Assembly (NCBI RefSeq): GCF_017942085.1
Contig: NZ_JAGKSP010000004.1
Coordinates: forward strand, 186,001 to 250,000
Origin: Paenibacillus lignilyticus
GTDB taxonomy: Bacteria; Bacillota; Bacilli; Paenibacillales; Paenibacillaceae
Length of the DNA: 64,000 nt
Direction: 5' to 3'
The notes under the pieces were generated by a model that was given only the letters and a program-made list of their open reading frames with translations, searched no databases and was not told the DNA's origin. Made by a program: the position numbers and the translations under genes. Positions 8,846 to 17,001 of the stretch are shown one piece after another; position 1 is the stretch's first letter; each line of letters starts with the position of its first letter.

Positions 8846-10765
8846 ATGAAAAAGGTAGTCATGATTATGTTCGCTGTTCTGCTGGCTGTTTCTCTGGCTG
8901 GCTGCGGCGGCTCCAAGAACGAAAACAACGCACCGAACAATACGGGCTCAAACACGGGCGCTCCGGTTGATCCGGCAAACTTTAAGGAAATCCATTTGGA
9001 AGTCCTTAGCCAATTGCCGACAAACCCACGTAAGCCGGTTGAAGACAAACTAACGCCAATCTGGCGCGAGAAAACAAAAGTTATTCCTGATTTCGTTGAA
9101 ATTCCGGCGGGCACTGACTATAAAAGCTGGCTGCAAATGCAAATTCTTGCTGATACCGTTCCAGCGGTAATCGCGAACCAAAACGGGATCGCAGACGATG
9201 CCGACAACATGGAAATGCTCAAGAAGGCAGGCATGGTTCGCGAAATCACGCTTGATGAAATGACAAAGTATATGCCGCTTACGGCTGCACGTTTATCTGA
9301 GCTGGGCGTTACGATGGAACAATGGTACAAAGCAAGCGTAGATCCAACTGACGGTAAGCTATGGGCGATTCCTTCGCTGCCAAGCCCGTTGCTGAAAGAA
9401 GAATACCGCAAAACACCTTACGGCGACTCCCGTTTGGGTAACGGCGGTTATGGCGTATGGATGCGCGATGATATTTTGAAAAAAATCTTCCCGAACGCAA
9501 TGAGCGCAGCTGAACTGAAGAAGCTGGCCGTTGAGAACAATGGTAAATTGTCGCTTGAGCAAATCATGGATATCCCGATCAAAAATCTGGATGACTTGTA
9601 TGCTTACTTGGAAAAAGTAAAAGCGTTGAACATTCAAGAAAACGGCAAAACCATTACACCCGGACACCTTCAATTGGATAACACTAGAGGCGCGCTTCAA
9701 TGGTCCTTGTTCACGGCTAGCGGCTTGAATATGAGCCAGGCTTATCCACTCGTAATCAACGAGTCCAAAAACCTGTTCGCGGATTATGAGCTGACACCGG
9801 AATGGAAATCGTACATTTCGTTTATGAACAAAGGCTTCAAAGATGGTTTGTTCGGCAAGGAATTCTACATTCAAAAGAACGAACAGCGCGATGCCAAAGT
9901 TATCAATGGTGAGTATGCAGTCGTTAATATGTGGGCTCCTATTGCAGCAAACCAAGAAAAAGTGAAAAAAGAAGGCAAAAACTATGATTGGAGATTCTAC
10001 CCAATCTTCGCAACCGAGCTTGACCCAAGCAATCAGGATGCAGCAAACCAGTACTTCCCGTTGACGACAAAATGGAACTCGAAAGCCATCAACCCGAAAA
10101 AAGTTACGGACGACATGATTCCACAAGTATTGAACTGGATCGACTGGAATAACTCCCTGGAAGCAGCTGATCTACGTTCATGGGGAACTCCGGACATGTA
10201 CACAGGCGAAGGTATGGAACGCCGTTACAAACCGGAATTCAAGAAGGTTGAAGAGTACAAGCTGCTTGGCAAGCAAGATGAAACAGGCGATGGCTGGTAC
10301 TACGGCATTCAAGGTCAAGACAACACAATGACTAACCCAGAGGTTTACGGCCTTGCAATGGCAGACGAAATGGGCTTTGTATACTCGCCGCAAATCGTTT
10401 ACCCATTCAGCGTAAGCAACTACGATCAATCTACTCTTGTAAACACAGCTTGGCAGCAGCACAACATGAAGAACATGTCGCTTTACGCGGAGCTTCCTGT
10501 TGACGAAGCTACGCAGCAAGCACGTGCAGAGTACGACACCGTTACCAACGATCTAAACAACAACCTGATTGCCCCTCATAATGATGAGCTCGATAACCTG
10601 ATTGTGAAAGCCATCACCAGTCCGGTTGCTGATTTCGACAAAACGTATAAAGAATATACAGACGTACTGGCGGAAAGCGATATTGCCGACGGTATTAAGA
10701 AACAAACAGAGGCTTGGATGAAATATTACAAACTGCGTGAAGGCTTCTTGAAGAAATTGAACTAA
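8846..10765 (+). CDS. Extracellular solute-binding lipoprotein of sugar ABC transporter (LplA-like)
   Basis: A 639-residue lipoprotein. The signal peptide MKKVVMIMFAVLLAVSLAGC ends in a lipobox LAGC with the acylated Cys at residue 20, and an Asn/Gly-rich linker follows, as in family 1-type binding proteins of Gram-positive bacteria. It is longer than typical maltose-binding proteins (about 400) and matches the larger LplA group that partners LplB/LplC permeases. ATG 8846 has AAAGGGAGG upstream. It captures the sugar outside the membrane and delivers it to the two permeases. A stable hairpin follows directly (10783-10804). Confidence 0.94.
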   Translation: MKKVVMIMFAVLLAVSLAGCGGSKNENNAPNNTGSNTGAPVDPANFKEIHLEVLSQLPTNPRKPVEDKLTPIWREKTKVIPDFVEIPAGTDYKSWLQMQILADTVPAVIANQNGIADDADNMEMLKKAGMVREITLDEMTKYMPLTAARLSELGVTMEQWYKASVDPTDGKLWAIPSLPSPLLKEEYRKTPYGDSRLGNGGYGVWMRDDILKKIFPNAMSAAELKKLAVENNGKLSLEQIMDIPIKNLDDLYAYLEKVKALNIQENGKTITPGHLQLDNTRGALQWSLFTASGLNMSQAYPLVINESKNLFADYELTPEWKSYISFMNKGFKDGLFGKEFYIQKNEQRDAKVINGEYAVVNMWAPIAANQEKVKKEGKNYDWRFYPIFATELDPSNQDAANQYFPLTTKWNSKAINPKKVTDDMIPQVLNWIDWNNSLEAADLRSWGTPDMYTGEGMERRYKPEFKKVEEYKLLGKQDETGDGWYYGIQGQDNTMTNPEVYGLAMADEMGFVYSPQIVYPFSVSNYDQSTLVNTAWQQHNMKNMSLYAELPVDEATQQARAEYDTVTNDLNNNLIAPHNDELDNLIVKAITSPVADFDKTYKEYTDVLAESDIADGIKKQTEAWMKYYKLREGFLKKLN

Positions 10766-10782
10766 AATAGACCAGTTGCAGC

Positions 10783-10804
10783 GCTCCGGCCGCTCGGCCG
10801 GAGC
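10783..10804 (+). other. Stable GC hairpin after the solute-binding protein gene
   Basis: GCTCCGGCCG (10783-10792) and CGGCCGGAGC (10795-10804) are perfect inverted repeats, with no T-run behind them. A stem like this between the binding-protein gene and the next gene of an operon usually stabilises the 3' end of the upstream message or causes partial stopping, which keeps the binding protein in excess. Confidence 0.7.
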
Positions 10805-10837
10805 CTGTTACTTTCAACTTGAGAGAGGATGTTATTG

Positions 10838-11905
10838 ATGACGAAGAAACTTAAAGTTGGCGTAATCGGTGCGGGCGGTATTTTCCAATGGGCGCATTCC
10901 GAGCCTTTGAAAAACCACCCGGAGCTTGAAATCGTTGCCATCTGCGATATCGATCTGGAGAAAGCGCAAGCAGCGGCAGAGCAGCACGGCATACCGCAAG
11001 CTTTCAGCGACTACCGTGAAGTAATCGCGATTGCAGACATCGACATTATCGATATTTGTACGCCTAACCTGTTCCACTCCGAAATCGCGGTTGCCGCTCT
11101 TGAAGCCGGCAAACATGTATTCTGCGAAAAACCGGATGCCGTTAATCCGGAAGAAGCGCTTCGCATGAAAGAAGCTTCCGAGAAAAGCGGCAAAACGCTG
11201 ATGGTTATGCGTAACAACCGTTTCCGTCCGGCTTCCCAGTATATCAAACGCTGGATCGACCAAGGCAACCTGGGCGAAGCATACGCAGGCCGCTGCGGCT
11301 GGACGCGCCGCCGCGGCATTCCGGGTAAAGGCGGCTGGTTCACAACGAAAGAATTGTCCGGCGGCGGTCCGTTGATCGATCTGGGCGTTCATTTCATCGA
11401 CTTGTCGATCTGGTTCATGGGCAATCCGAAGCCGGTATCGGTAACGGGCGCAACGTACACGAAATTCGCCGATGCGGAAGATATCGCCGGCTCTGAGCAC
11501 AGCAAATTCGGTTCCAAATCCGAAGGCGAAGGCACGTTCGACGTTGAAGATTTGGCAATCGGCTTTATCCGTTTCGACAACGGCGCATCGCTTCAAATCG
11601 AGTTCAGCTGGGCTTCGAACATCGAGCAAGAAGAGAACTTCGTCGAGCTTCGCGGTACGAAAGCCGGCTTCAAGTTCAGCAACGGCAAGCTTGGCATCTT
11701 CGGCGAAGATCAAGGCGTCGTAACGGATATGGTTCCTCACGTAGGCGAAGACAACGGTGGACACGGTGGGAACCTGTATCACTTCGTCGATGTTATTCAA
11801 GGCCGCGAGAAACCAATCTTCACCATCGATCAAGGCGTAGACATGATCAAAATTTTGTCCGCGATCTATGAATCGGCTCGTACGGGATCGGAAGTAAAAC
11901 TGTAA
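10838..11905 (+). CDS. Gfo/Idh/MocA family oxidoreductase (full-length paralogue of the gene at 1-671)
   Basis: A 355-residue enzyme with an N-terminal Rossmann motif GVIGAGGIFQWAH, the EKP motif in FCEKPDAVN, and the C-terminal GGGPLIDLGVHFIDL segment whose His and Asp are the expected catalytic and substrate residues. I chose ATG 10838 because GAGAGAGG (10821-10828) lies 9 bases before it; ATG 10829 overlaps that site. Over the shared 222 residues it differs from the first gene of the window at only a small number of positions. It closes the transporter operon and probably acts on the imported sugar. A terminator hairpin follows. Confidence 0.92.
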   Translation: MTKKLKVGVIGAGGIFQWAHSEPLKNHPELEIVAICDIDLEKAQAAAEQHGIPQAFSDYREVIAIADIDIIDICTPNLFHSEIAVAALEAGKHVFCEKPDAVNPEEALRMKEASEKSGKTLMVMRNNRFRPASQYIKRWIDQGNLGEAYAGRCGWTRRRGIPGKGGWFTTKELSGGGPLIDLGVHFIDLSIWFMGNPKPVSVTGATYTKFADAEDIAGSEHSKFGSKSEGEGTFDVEDLAIGFIRFDNGASLQIEFSWASNIEQEENFVELRGTKAGFKFSNGKLGIFGEDQGVVTDMVPHVGEDNGGHGGNLYHFVDVIQGREKPIFTIDQGVDMIKILSAIYESARTGSEVKL

Positions 11906-11913
11906 ATTGCGGC

Positions 11914-11952
11914 AGAAGCCCGTACCGTCCAATTGGGCTGGTACGGGCTTCT
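11914..11952 (+). terminator. Terminator-like hairpin at end of transporter operon
   Basis: AGAAGCCCGTACC (11914-11926) pairs perfectly with GGTACGGGCTTCT (11940-11952). The loop contains the small palindrome CCAATTGG. The tail after the stem is only moderately T-rich (TTTG), so some read-through into the dehydrogenase gene 40 bases downstream is possible. Confidence 0.75.
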
Positions 11953-11992
11953 TCTTTGTGATATAGGTGAACATGAGGGAGAGTGGCTAAAG

Positions 11993-12958
11993 ATGAAGAG
12001 GAAGCTCGTATGCGTATATGATTTGGAAGCGAAGCATAGACAACGAATTCGTGAGGCTGCGCCGGGATTTGAGCTTGTATTTGGCGGCGATGCCGATGAA
12101 GAGGGAATGAAATCGCATCTGGCGGAGGCGGAGATCGTAGCAGGCTGGGATGATCAAGCGGCAGCAAGCGCGCTGCGGCCGGGCACTTCGCTGCGCTGGG
12201 TGCAGGCTTGGGGGGCTGGCGTGGAGCAGATGCCTTTCGAAGCGTTTGCGGCGCATGGCGTAACACTGACGAATGCAAGCGGCGTTCATGCGAACGGAAT
12301 TTCGGAGACCGTGCTTGGCATGATGCTGAGCTTCACGCGCAAGCTGCACATAACGATGCGAAATCAGGTGAAGAAGAAGTGGGACTGGCTCGGCGGCTTG
12401 GGCGAAATTCACGGGAAGGTGCTCGGGATCGTCGGCGTTGGTGCGATCGGCGAGGAGCTTGCGAGGCTCGCGCAGGTATTTCATATGCGCGTACTGGGCG
12501 TTCGCAATTCCGGTAAGCCATCCCCGTATGTAGATCAGATGTACGGCTCCGACGGACTGGATACCGTGCTGCAGGAGAGCGATTATGTCGTGGTTACGCT
12601 TCCGATCACGAAGGATACGCACCATTTGTTCGACCTTGCGAAATTTAAGCAGATGAAGCCTTCCTCCTTCTTCGTTAACATCGGCCGCGGACAGACGGTT
12701 GTAACGGAAGATATGGTGGAGGCGCTGCAGTCCGGCATTATTGCCGGGGCAGGGCTGGATGTGTTCGAGCAGGAGCCGCTCCCGGCTGCTCATCCGCTGT
12801 GGGAGCTCGAGAATGTCATCCTAACGCCGCATAATTCCGGCAACTCGATCTATTACACCGACCGTGCGGTTGATATTCTGGTTCATAATCTTGGCGTTTA
12901 TCTTCGGGGCGACGGAGAGTCGATGCGCAATCTCGTTAGTTTGACGAATCAGTATTAA
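11993..12958 (+). CDS. D-isomer-specific 2-hydroxyacid dehydrogenase
   Basis: A 321-residue NAD-dependent dehydrogenase. The coenzyme domain has GIVGVGAIGEELARLA. The catalytic Arg is in FFVNIGRGQTVV, the Glu in the following LDVFEQEPL region, and the His in ILTPHNSGNS. Family members reduce 2-keto acids to D-2-hydroxy acids or the reverse. The start is set at ATG 11993, preceded by GAGGGAGAG; upstream in-frame residues overlap the preceding hairpin. It may handle a keto-acid made during sugar breakdown, but the substrate (glyoxylate, hydroxypyruvate or another) is not evident. Confidence 0.9.
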   Translation: MKRKLVCVYDLEAKHRQRIREAAPGFELVFGGDADEEGMKSHLAEAEIVAGWDDQAAASALRPGTSLRWVQAWGAGVEQMPFEAFAAHGVTLTNASGVHANGISETVLGMMLSFTRKLHITMRNQVKKKWDWLGGLGEIHGKVLGIVGVGAIGEELARLAQVFHMRVLGVRNSGKPSPYVDQMYGSDGLDTVLQESDYVVVTLPITKDTHHLFDLAKFKQMKPSSFFVNIGRGQTVVTEDMVEALQSGIIAGAGLDVFEQEPLPAAHPLWELENVILTPHNSGNSIYYTDRAVDILVHNLGVYLRGDGESMRNLVSLTNQY

Positions 12959-12979
12959 GCTGAATAGGCAGTGCCCAGG

Positions 12980-13873
12980 CTAAGAAGCGGCTTTCAATTC
13001 GAACAGCTTCTCAAGCTGCCCCAGTATGGCCGTTAATTCATGCTGGGATTGCAATAGACCGATAAGCGCGCGGACAAGCACCATTCGGGGCTTGTCCGCG
13101 TCCGCTTCTTCCTGCAGAAGAATGGCCGCATCATTCAGCTCCGTCTTTCTCGCGTTCGTAGCCTGGAGCTCCTGAATGGTGCTCAGCAGTCTGTTGAGCC
13201 CTTCTCCCAGCTGTTCCTCCGCAGGTACAGCAGTCCCCTTCATCCCGCATGCAACAAATTGCGTCATAACGGACGACTCCAGTATCGGCGTACTCTTCGA
13301 TAGAAGAAGGCCTGCAACCATTTCGTCCATGCGATCGACAACGAAAGCCGCCATTTGTTCATAATCGAACGGACTGCTTATCAGCTCCGTCATCACCATA
13401 TATTCCTTGATAATACCGATATAGAGCGCAATCAGATCCCACTTATACACATCGATGCCCGGACCGTATGCGTGAACTAGGCTTTCCTCCAAGTAAACAA
13501 ACATCTGTGAACGAATTTGTTGAACGAATGTAGCAAAAACACCGGTATCGTTAATCTTCAGTTCATAAAAGTCTTTTATACTGGATTTAAATTCTTTAAA
13601 GCTGATGAATTGGTTCAATGTTTCTTGCACGAAACGCGCTTTAGGCGAAAGCGCTGCATCTGCCTTAATGCGATCCACTTGATCGAACATTAGCTGAATG
13701 CGATGACGATAGACCTCCACGAGCAAATCCTCTTTGGAAGCAAAAAACTTATATAAAGATCCCTTAGCAATGCCGCAATCGTTCGCAATATCTTGAATGG
13801 AAGTAGCGGCAAAGCCTTTCTGTGCAAATATCCGCATCGCAGATCCGATGATTTTATCTCTAAGCAAGCTCAA
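12980..13873 (-). CDS. TetR/AcrR family repressor with long C-terminal domain
   Basis: The N-terminal 60 residues hold a TetR-type helix-turn-helix: AMRIFAQKGFAATSIQDIA followed by CGIAKGSLYKFFASKEDLL. The total of 297 residues is well above the usual 190-220; the extra C-terminal 90 residues look helical and Leu/Gln/Glu-rich and may extend the dimer or ligand domain. I chose the TTG at 13873 because AGAGGAG (13879-13885 on this strand) lies 5 bases before it; the upstream in-frame TTG at 13945 falls inside the operator. It is divergent from the DHA2 exporter at 14014 and very likely represses it and itself, with release by an exported drug or metabolite. Confidence 0.9.
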   Translation of the reverse strand: MSLLRDKIIGSAMRIFAQKGFAATSIQDIANDCGIAKGSLYKFFASKEDLLVEVYRHRIQLMFDQVDRIKADAALSPKARFVQETLNQFISFKEFKSSIKDFYELKINDTGVFATFVQQIRSQMFVYLEESLVHAYGPGIDVYKWDLIALYIGIIKEYMVMTELISSPFDYEQMAAFVVDRMDEMVAGLLLSKSTPILESSVMTQFVACGMKGTAVPAEEQLGEGLNRLLSTIQELQATNARKTELNDAAILLQEEADADKPRMVLVRALIGLLQSQHELTAILGQLEKLFELKAAS

Positions 13874-13898
13874 AAGCGCTCCTCTTTTCAGAAAAAGA

Positions 13899-13927
13899 TT
13901 GACAAGTGACTGTCCGGTGTTGAGAAT
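13899..13927 (+). promoter_or_regulatory. Candidate promoter of the DHA2 exporter
   Basis: TTGACA (13899-13904) is a perfect -35 box, followed after 17 bases by GAGAAT (13922-13927), a four-of-six -10 match. Transcription would start near 13934, next to the double TetR operator, which fits repression by blocking the polymerase. Confidence 0.5.
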
Positions 13928-13937
13928 ATTATATATC

Positions 13938-13973
13938 GTGACCAATCGGTTTTCAATAAAAACGATCGGTCAC
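13938..13973. promoter_or_regulatory. Double TetR-type operator
   Basis: A 36-base near-perfect palindrome: the left arm GTGACCAATCGGTTTT and the reverse complement of the right arm, GTGACCGATCGTTTTT, differ at two positions. Each arm contains its own smaller palindrome of the ACCGATCGGT type used by TetR/AcrR repressors. Two dimers could therefore bind side by side, as known for QacR. It lies between the TetR gene and the exporter. Confidence 0.82.
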
Positions 13974-14013
13974 AGTGTTTACAATAAGGATTTTATGGAG
14001 AGAAGGTAGAACG

Positions 14014-15486
14014 ATGTCATCACCAACAGCAACAACATCATCATCCGAGTTTTCGATCAGAGCCATCATCGCACCGTTAATGGCTGTAATCGTCGGGATG
14101 ATCATGGTCATTCTGGACAGCACCGTCGTGAACGTAGCGCTGGCGAAATTCCAGACCGAATTCGATGCGACCATCAACACGGTTCAATGGACATTTACCG
14201 GCTATACGCTGGCCTTGTCCGCCGTTATTCCCCTCGCCGGCTGGATGACCGATAAGTTCGGGTCTAAACGTATATTCTTGATTACGATTGCGTTATTTAC
14301 GATCGGTTCCGTGCTGTGCGGAGCTGCTCAAACGGTTGAACAGCTTATCGCGTTCCGTGTCATTCAAGGGCTCGGCGGCGGTATGGTTATGCCGATCGGT
14401 ATGGCGATCATATTCCGTCTCGCCCCGCAGGAGAAACGCGGCTCGGTTATGGGAATGCTGGGTATCCCCATGCTGCTTGCGCCGGCGCTTGGACCGATTC
14501 TCTCGGGCTGGCTGATCGAAGCGGTCTCGTGGCACTGGATTTTCTTGATTAACCTTCCAATCGGTATCGTCGGCATGATCGTGGGCATCAAATATCTGCC
14601 GAATTTCGAGCAGAACAAAGCGCCTGCCCTAGATATCATTGGGATGATTCTAGCGCCAATCGCGTTTGCATCGCTGGCTTACGGGGTTAGCGAAGGCGGC
14701 CGCACAAGCTGGACAGCGGACAATACATTGACCGGTTTGATCGTCGGCGGTATTGCCTTGCTGCTGTTCATTATCGTGGAGCTTCGTCACAAACAACCGC
14801 TTCTCGAATTGCGCGTATTCCGTTCGTCCGACTTTACACGCGGCACATTGCTGGTGTGGATCGTTCAAATCGCCCTGTTCGGCGCCATGATTCTCATGCC
14901 GGTATTCCTGCAAAACATTCGTCATTATTCTCCGCTCGAAACGGGCGTTATTATGCTTCCGCAAGCAATCGGTTCGATGCTCTTCATGCCGATTGGCGGC
15001 CGTTTGTTTGATAAGATCGGTGCCCGTCCGCTTGCATTGGTCGGTCTTACGCTCGTTGGCGGAGCGATGTTCATGCTTCATACCATCAACGTGGATACGA
15101 AGCTGATTATGATCATTGTCCCGCTCTTCATGATCGGATCGGGTATGGGGTTATCGATGATGTCCTTGAACACGCACGTGCTTAACTCCGCGCCGCGTCA
15201 TCTCGTTTCCCGTGTTACGCCGCTTACGACGGCAGCACAGCAAGTGGTTACCTCTTTCGCGGTTGCCGGCCTTACTGGCTATATGACAACCCGCGTCACC
15301 GATCATATGACGGCCGGCGGCAATCCGATCGATTCTGCGGTTAATGCCTACAGCGATACCTTTATGTTATCGTTTGGTCTGACCGTCTTTGGTATTTTGT
15401 TCAGCCTTCTGCTTCGCAAACCGAAGCCGCAGAAAGACATTGCAGGTGCCGAGCAGGTTGATCCAGCTATGATGATGGGTCACTAA
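14014..15486 (+). CDS. DHA2 family multidrug MFS exporter (EmrB/QacA type)
   Basis: A 490-residue membrane protein with 14 predicted segments, typical of drug:H+ antiporters of the DHA2 group. Motif A appears as GWMTDKFGSKR and motif C as GIPMLLAPALGPILSGW, and the first helix carries ILDSTVVNVAL, the family D1-type motif. ATG 14014 has AGAAGG seven bases upstream. Its divergent TetR neighbour and the operator between them imply induction by an exported compound. It ends at a bidirectional terminator shared with the convergent PAP2 gene. Confidence 0.94.
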   Translation: MSSPTATTSSSEFSIRAIIAPLMAVIVGMIMVILDSTVVNVALAKFQTEFDATINTVQWTFTGYTLALSAVIPLAGWMTDKFGSKRIFLITIALFTIGSVLCGAAQTVEQLIAFRVIQGLGGGMVMPIGMAIIFRLAPQEKRGSVMGMLGIPMLLAPALGPILSGWLIEAVSWHWIFLINLPIGIVGMIVGIKYLPNFEQNKAPALDIIGMILAPIAFASLAYGVSEGGRTSWTADNTLTGLIVGGIALLLFIIVELRHKQPLLELRVFRSSDFTRGTLLVWIVQIALFGAMILMPVFLQNIRHYSPLETGVIMLPQAIGSMLFMPIGGRLFDKIGARPLALVGLTLVGGAMFMLHTINVDTKLIMIIVPLFMIGSGMGLSMMSLNTHVLNSAPRHLVSRVTPLTTAAQQVVTSFAVAGLTGYMTTRVTDHMTAGGNPIDSAVNAYSDTFMLSFGLTVFGILFSLLLRKPKPQKDIAGAEQVDPAMMMGH

Positions 15487-15500
15487 ACGGCGACTAATTC

Positions 15501-15546
15501 AAAAAGCTGCTCCCCGGCGTCATTAGACGATGGGGAGCAGCTTTTT
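15501..15546. terminator. Bidirectional terminator between convergent genes
   Basis: AAAAAGCTGCTCCCC (15501-15515) pairs perfectly with GGGGAGCAGCTTTTT (15532-15546), and the loop holds a small CGTC/GACG stem. A and T tracts on both sides allow termination of both the exporter and the PAP2 gene. Confidence 0.93.
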
Positions 15547-15552
15547 GCTCGT

Positions 15553-16191
15553 TTACATATTTGCGCGCTGCGTCATTGGTTTAGGCTTGCGAACCGTAGC
15601 GGTGCGCTCGATCATCATGACGAGTCGGTAGACGACATCGGCAAGAATAATGCCGGCGAATGCATCAAAGATGACATGTTGTTTGACAAAGAAGGTCGAG
15701 ACAATAATAAGCGAAGACATACCGTAAATCAGTGTCTGATTGATTCGGTTGCGGAAGCTGCTGGTATATAGAGCTTTCATCACCATGTAACTGGAGAAGC
15801 AGTGAATGCTCGGGAAGCAGTTGAATGGTTCATCTCGCCCATACACATAACCCAGCAGGCGGGTAAACGGATCGTTCCCGACCAGTTCAGGCCGAGGAAC
15901 AGTCGTTTGGAAGACAAGGTAGATTCCGTAACAGATCAGTGCGCAAACCACATAGGTAATAAGCGAGCGTCTGTATACGGCGGGGTCTTTTATAAAGAAA
16001 TAGATCAAACACAAATAAATATAAAAAATCCAAACCGAATAGGGCAGGACGAACACTTTAACGAGCGGAATCGCTCGATCCAGATCAGTCACCAAGCTGT
16101 AGACTTGGGCGCCGGGCCGATTCGTTAAAGCATACAGCCAGCCCATTACCGGAAAAATGAGCATACTGATCAGTGGCAAAAAACGTTTCAT
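15553..16191 (-). CDS. PAP2 superfamily membrane phosphatase
   Basis: A 212-residue integral membrane protein with about six hydrophobic segments. PAP2 signature pieces are visible: a basic start KDPAVYRRS leading to VPRP, the PSIHCFSSY (PSxH) motif, and VKQHVIFDAFAG with the catalytic His and Asp. Family members dephosphorylate lipid phosphates or undecaprenyl pyrophosphate; this subgroup also includes inositol-phosphotransferase-like enzymes. The ATG at 16191 is preceded by GGGGAGG; the longer in-frame extension upstream has no ribosome site. The lipid substrate is unknown. Confidence 0.85.
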   Translation of the reverse strand: MKRFLPLISMLIFPVMGWLYALTNRPGAQVYSLVTDLDRAIPLVKVFVLPYSVWIFYIYLCLIYFFIKDPAVYRRSLITYVVCALICYGIYLVFQTTVPRPELVGNDPFTRLLGYVYGRDEPFNCFPSIHCFSSYMVMKALYTSSFRNRINQTLIYGMSSLIIVSTFFVKQHVIFDAFAGIILADVVYRLVMMIERTATVRKPKPMTQRANM

Positions 16192-16317
16192 TGGATCCTC
16201 CCCTGAAAAAAAGCTTGTAGGCACTCTAGCAACTCTACTAGCAATCTTGTAATAATAAGATATTGTGGTTGCGGATGCAAGCACCAAAAGCATACAAAAA
16301 CGTGAGGCGGTTCAGGA

Positions 16318-17001
16318 ATGGTTAAAATTGCTCTAGTCGATGATGATGTACATATCCGAGAATTGGTCCGGCTTTATTTAAGCGACGAGGGTTTCGAAAT
16401 ATTGGAATTCGCAAATGGCGAAGTAGCCTGGCTATATGTCAAGGAGATTCCCGTGGACATGGTCATTATGGACATTATGATGCCGCGCATGGATGGCTAT
16501 GAATTGTGCAAGAAGCTGCGGGAATCAGGCGATATGCCCATTCTCATGATTACGGCCAAAGGGGAATCCGAGGAGAAAATCAAAGGGTTCCAGCTGGGCA
16601 CCGACGATTATTTAACGAAACCGTTCGACCCGATGGAACTGGTGGTCCGGGTCAAAGCGCTGCTGAAGCGATATAGGATTACTTCTTCCCAGATGGTCGC
16701 GATCGGGAGCATCGTACTCGACCGGATCGGCTATCAGGTCATTTATAAAGATACGGACACGGCTGTCACCATACCGATGAAAGAATTCGAGCTGCTGTAC
16801 AAATTGGCGAGCCATCCGGGGCAATTGTTTACGCGGGCGACGTTGATTGAGCAGATATGGGGATTCGAGTATGAGGGTGACGAACGGACGGTGGATGTAC
16901 ATATCAAACGATTAAGGGAACGCTTTGCAGAATATGAAACTACGTTCCGAATTGTGACACTTCGCGGACTCGGTTACAGGCTCGAGGTGCTGAATGATTA
17001 A
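16318..17001 (+). CDS. OmpR/PhoB-type response regulator
   Basis: A 227-residue two-domain regulator. The receiver has the acidic pocket VDDD (8-10), phospho-acceptor Asp52 in MDIMMPRMDG, and Lys in YLTKPFDP. The C-terminal winged helix carries the recognition segment DERTVDVHIKRLRERF. It overlaps the following kinase gene by 8 bases, so the two are translated together and are partners. Targets are not known; the RND exporter just downstream is an obvious candidate. Confidence 0.95.
   Translation: MVKIALVDDDVHIRELVRLYLSDEGFEILEFANGEVAWLYVKEIPVDMVIMDIMMPRMDGYELCKKLRESGDMPILMITAKGESEEKIKGFQLGTDDYLTKPFDPMELVVRVKALLKRYRITSSQMVAIGSIVLDRIGYQVIYKDTDTAVTIPMKEFELLYKLASHPGQLFTRATLIEQIWGFEYEGDERTVDVHIKRLRERFAEYETTFRIVTLRGLGYRLEVLND

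Noticed and set aside
1-11905. A transposon bounded by the duplicated oxidoreductase genes
   Set aside because: No transposase, terminal inverted repeats or target duplications were seen; only the gene duplication is supported.
13874-13945. TetR protein starting at the TTG at 13945
   Set aside because: That start lies in the operator and has no ribosome site, whereas TTG 13873 has AGAGGAG at good distance and directly precedes the conserved domain.
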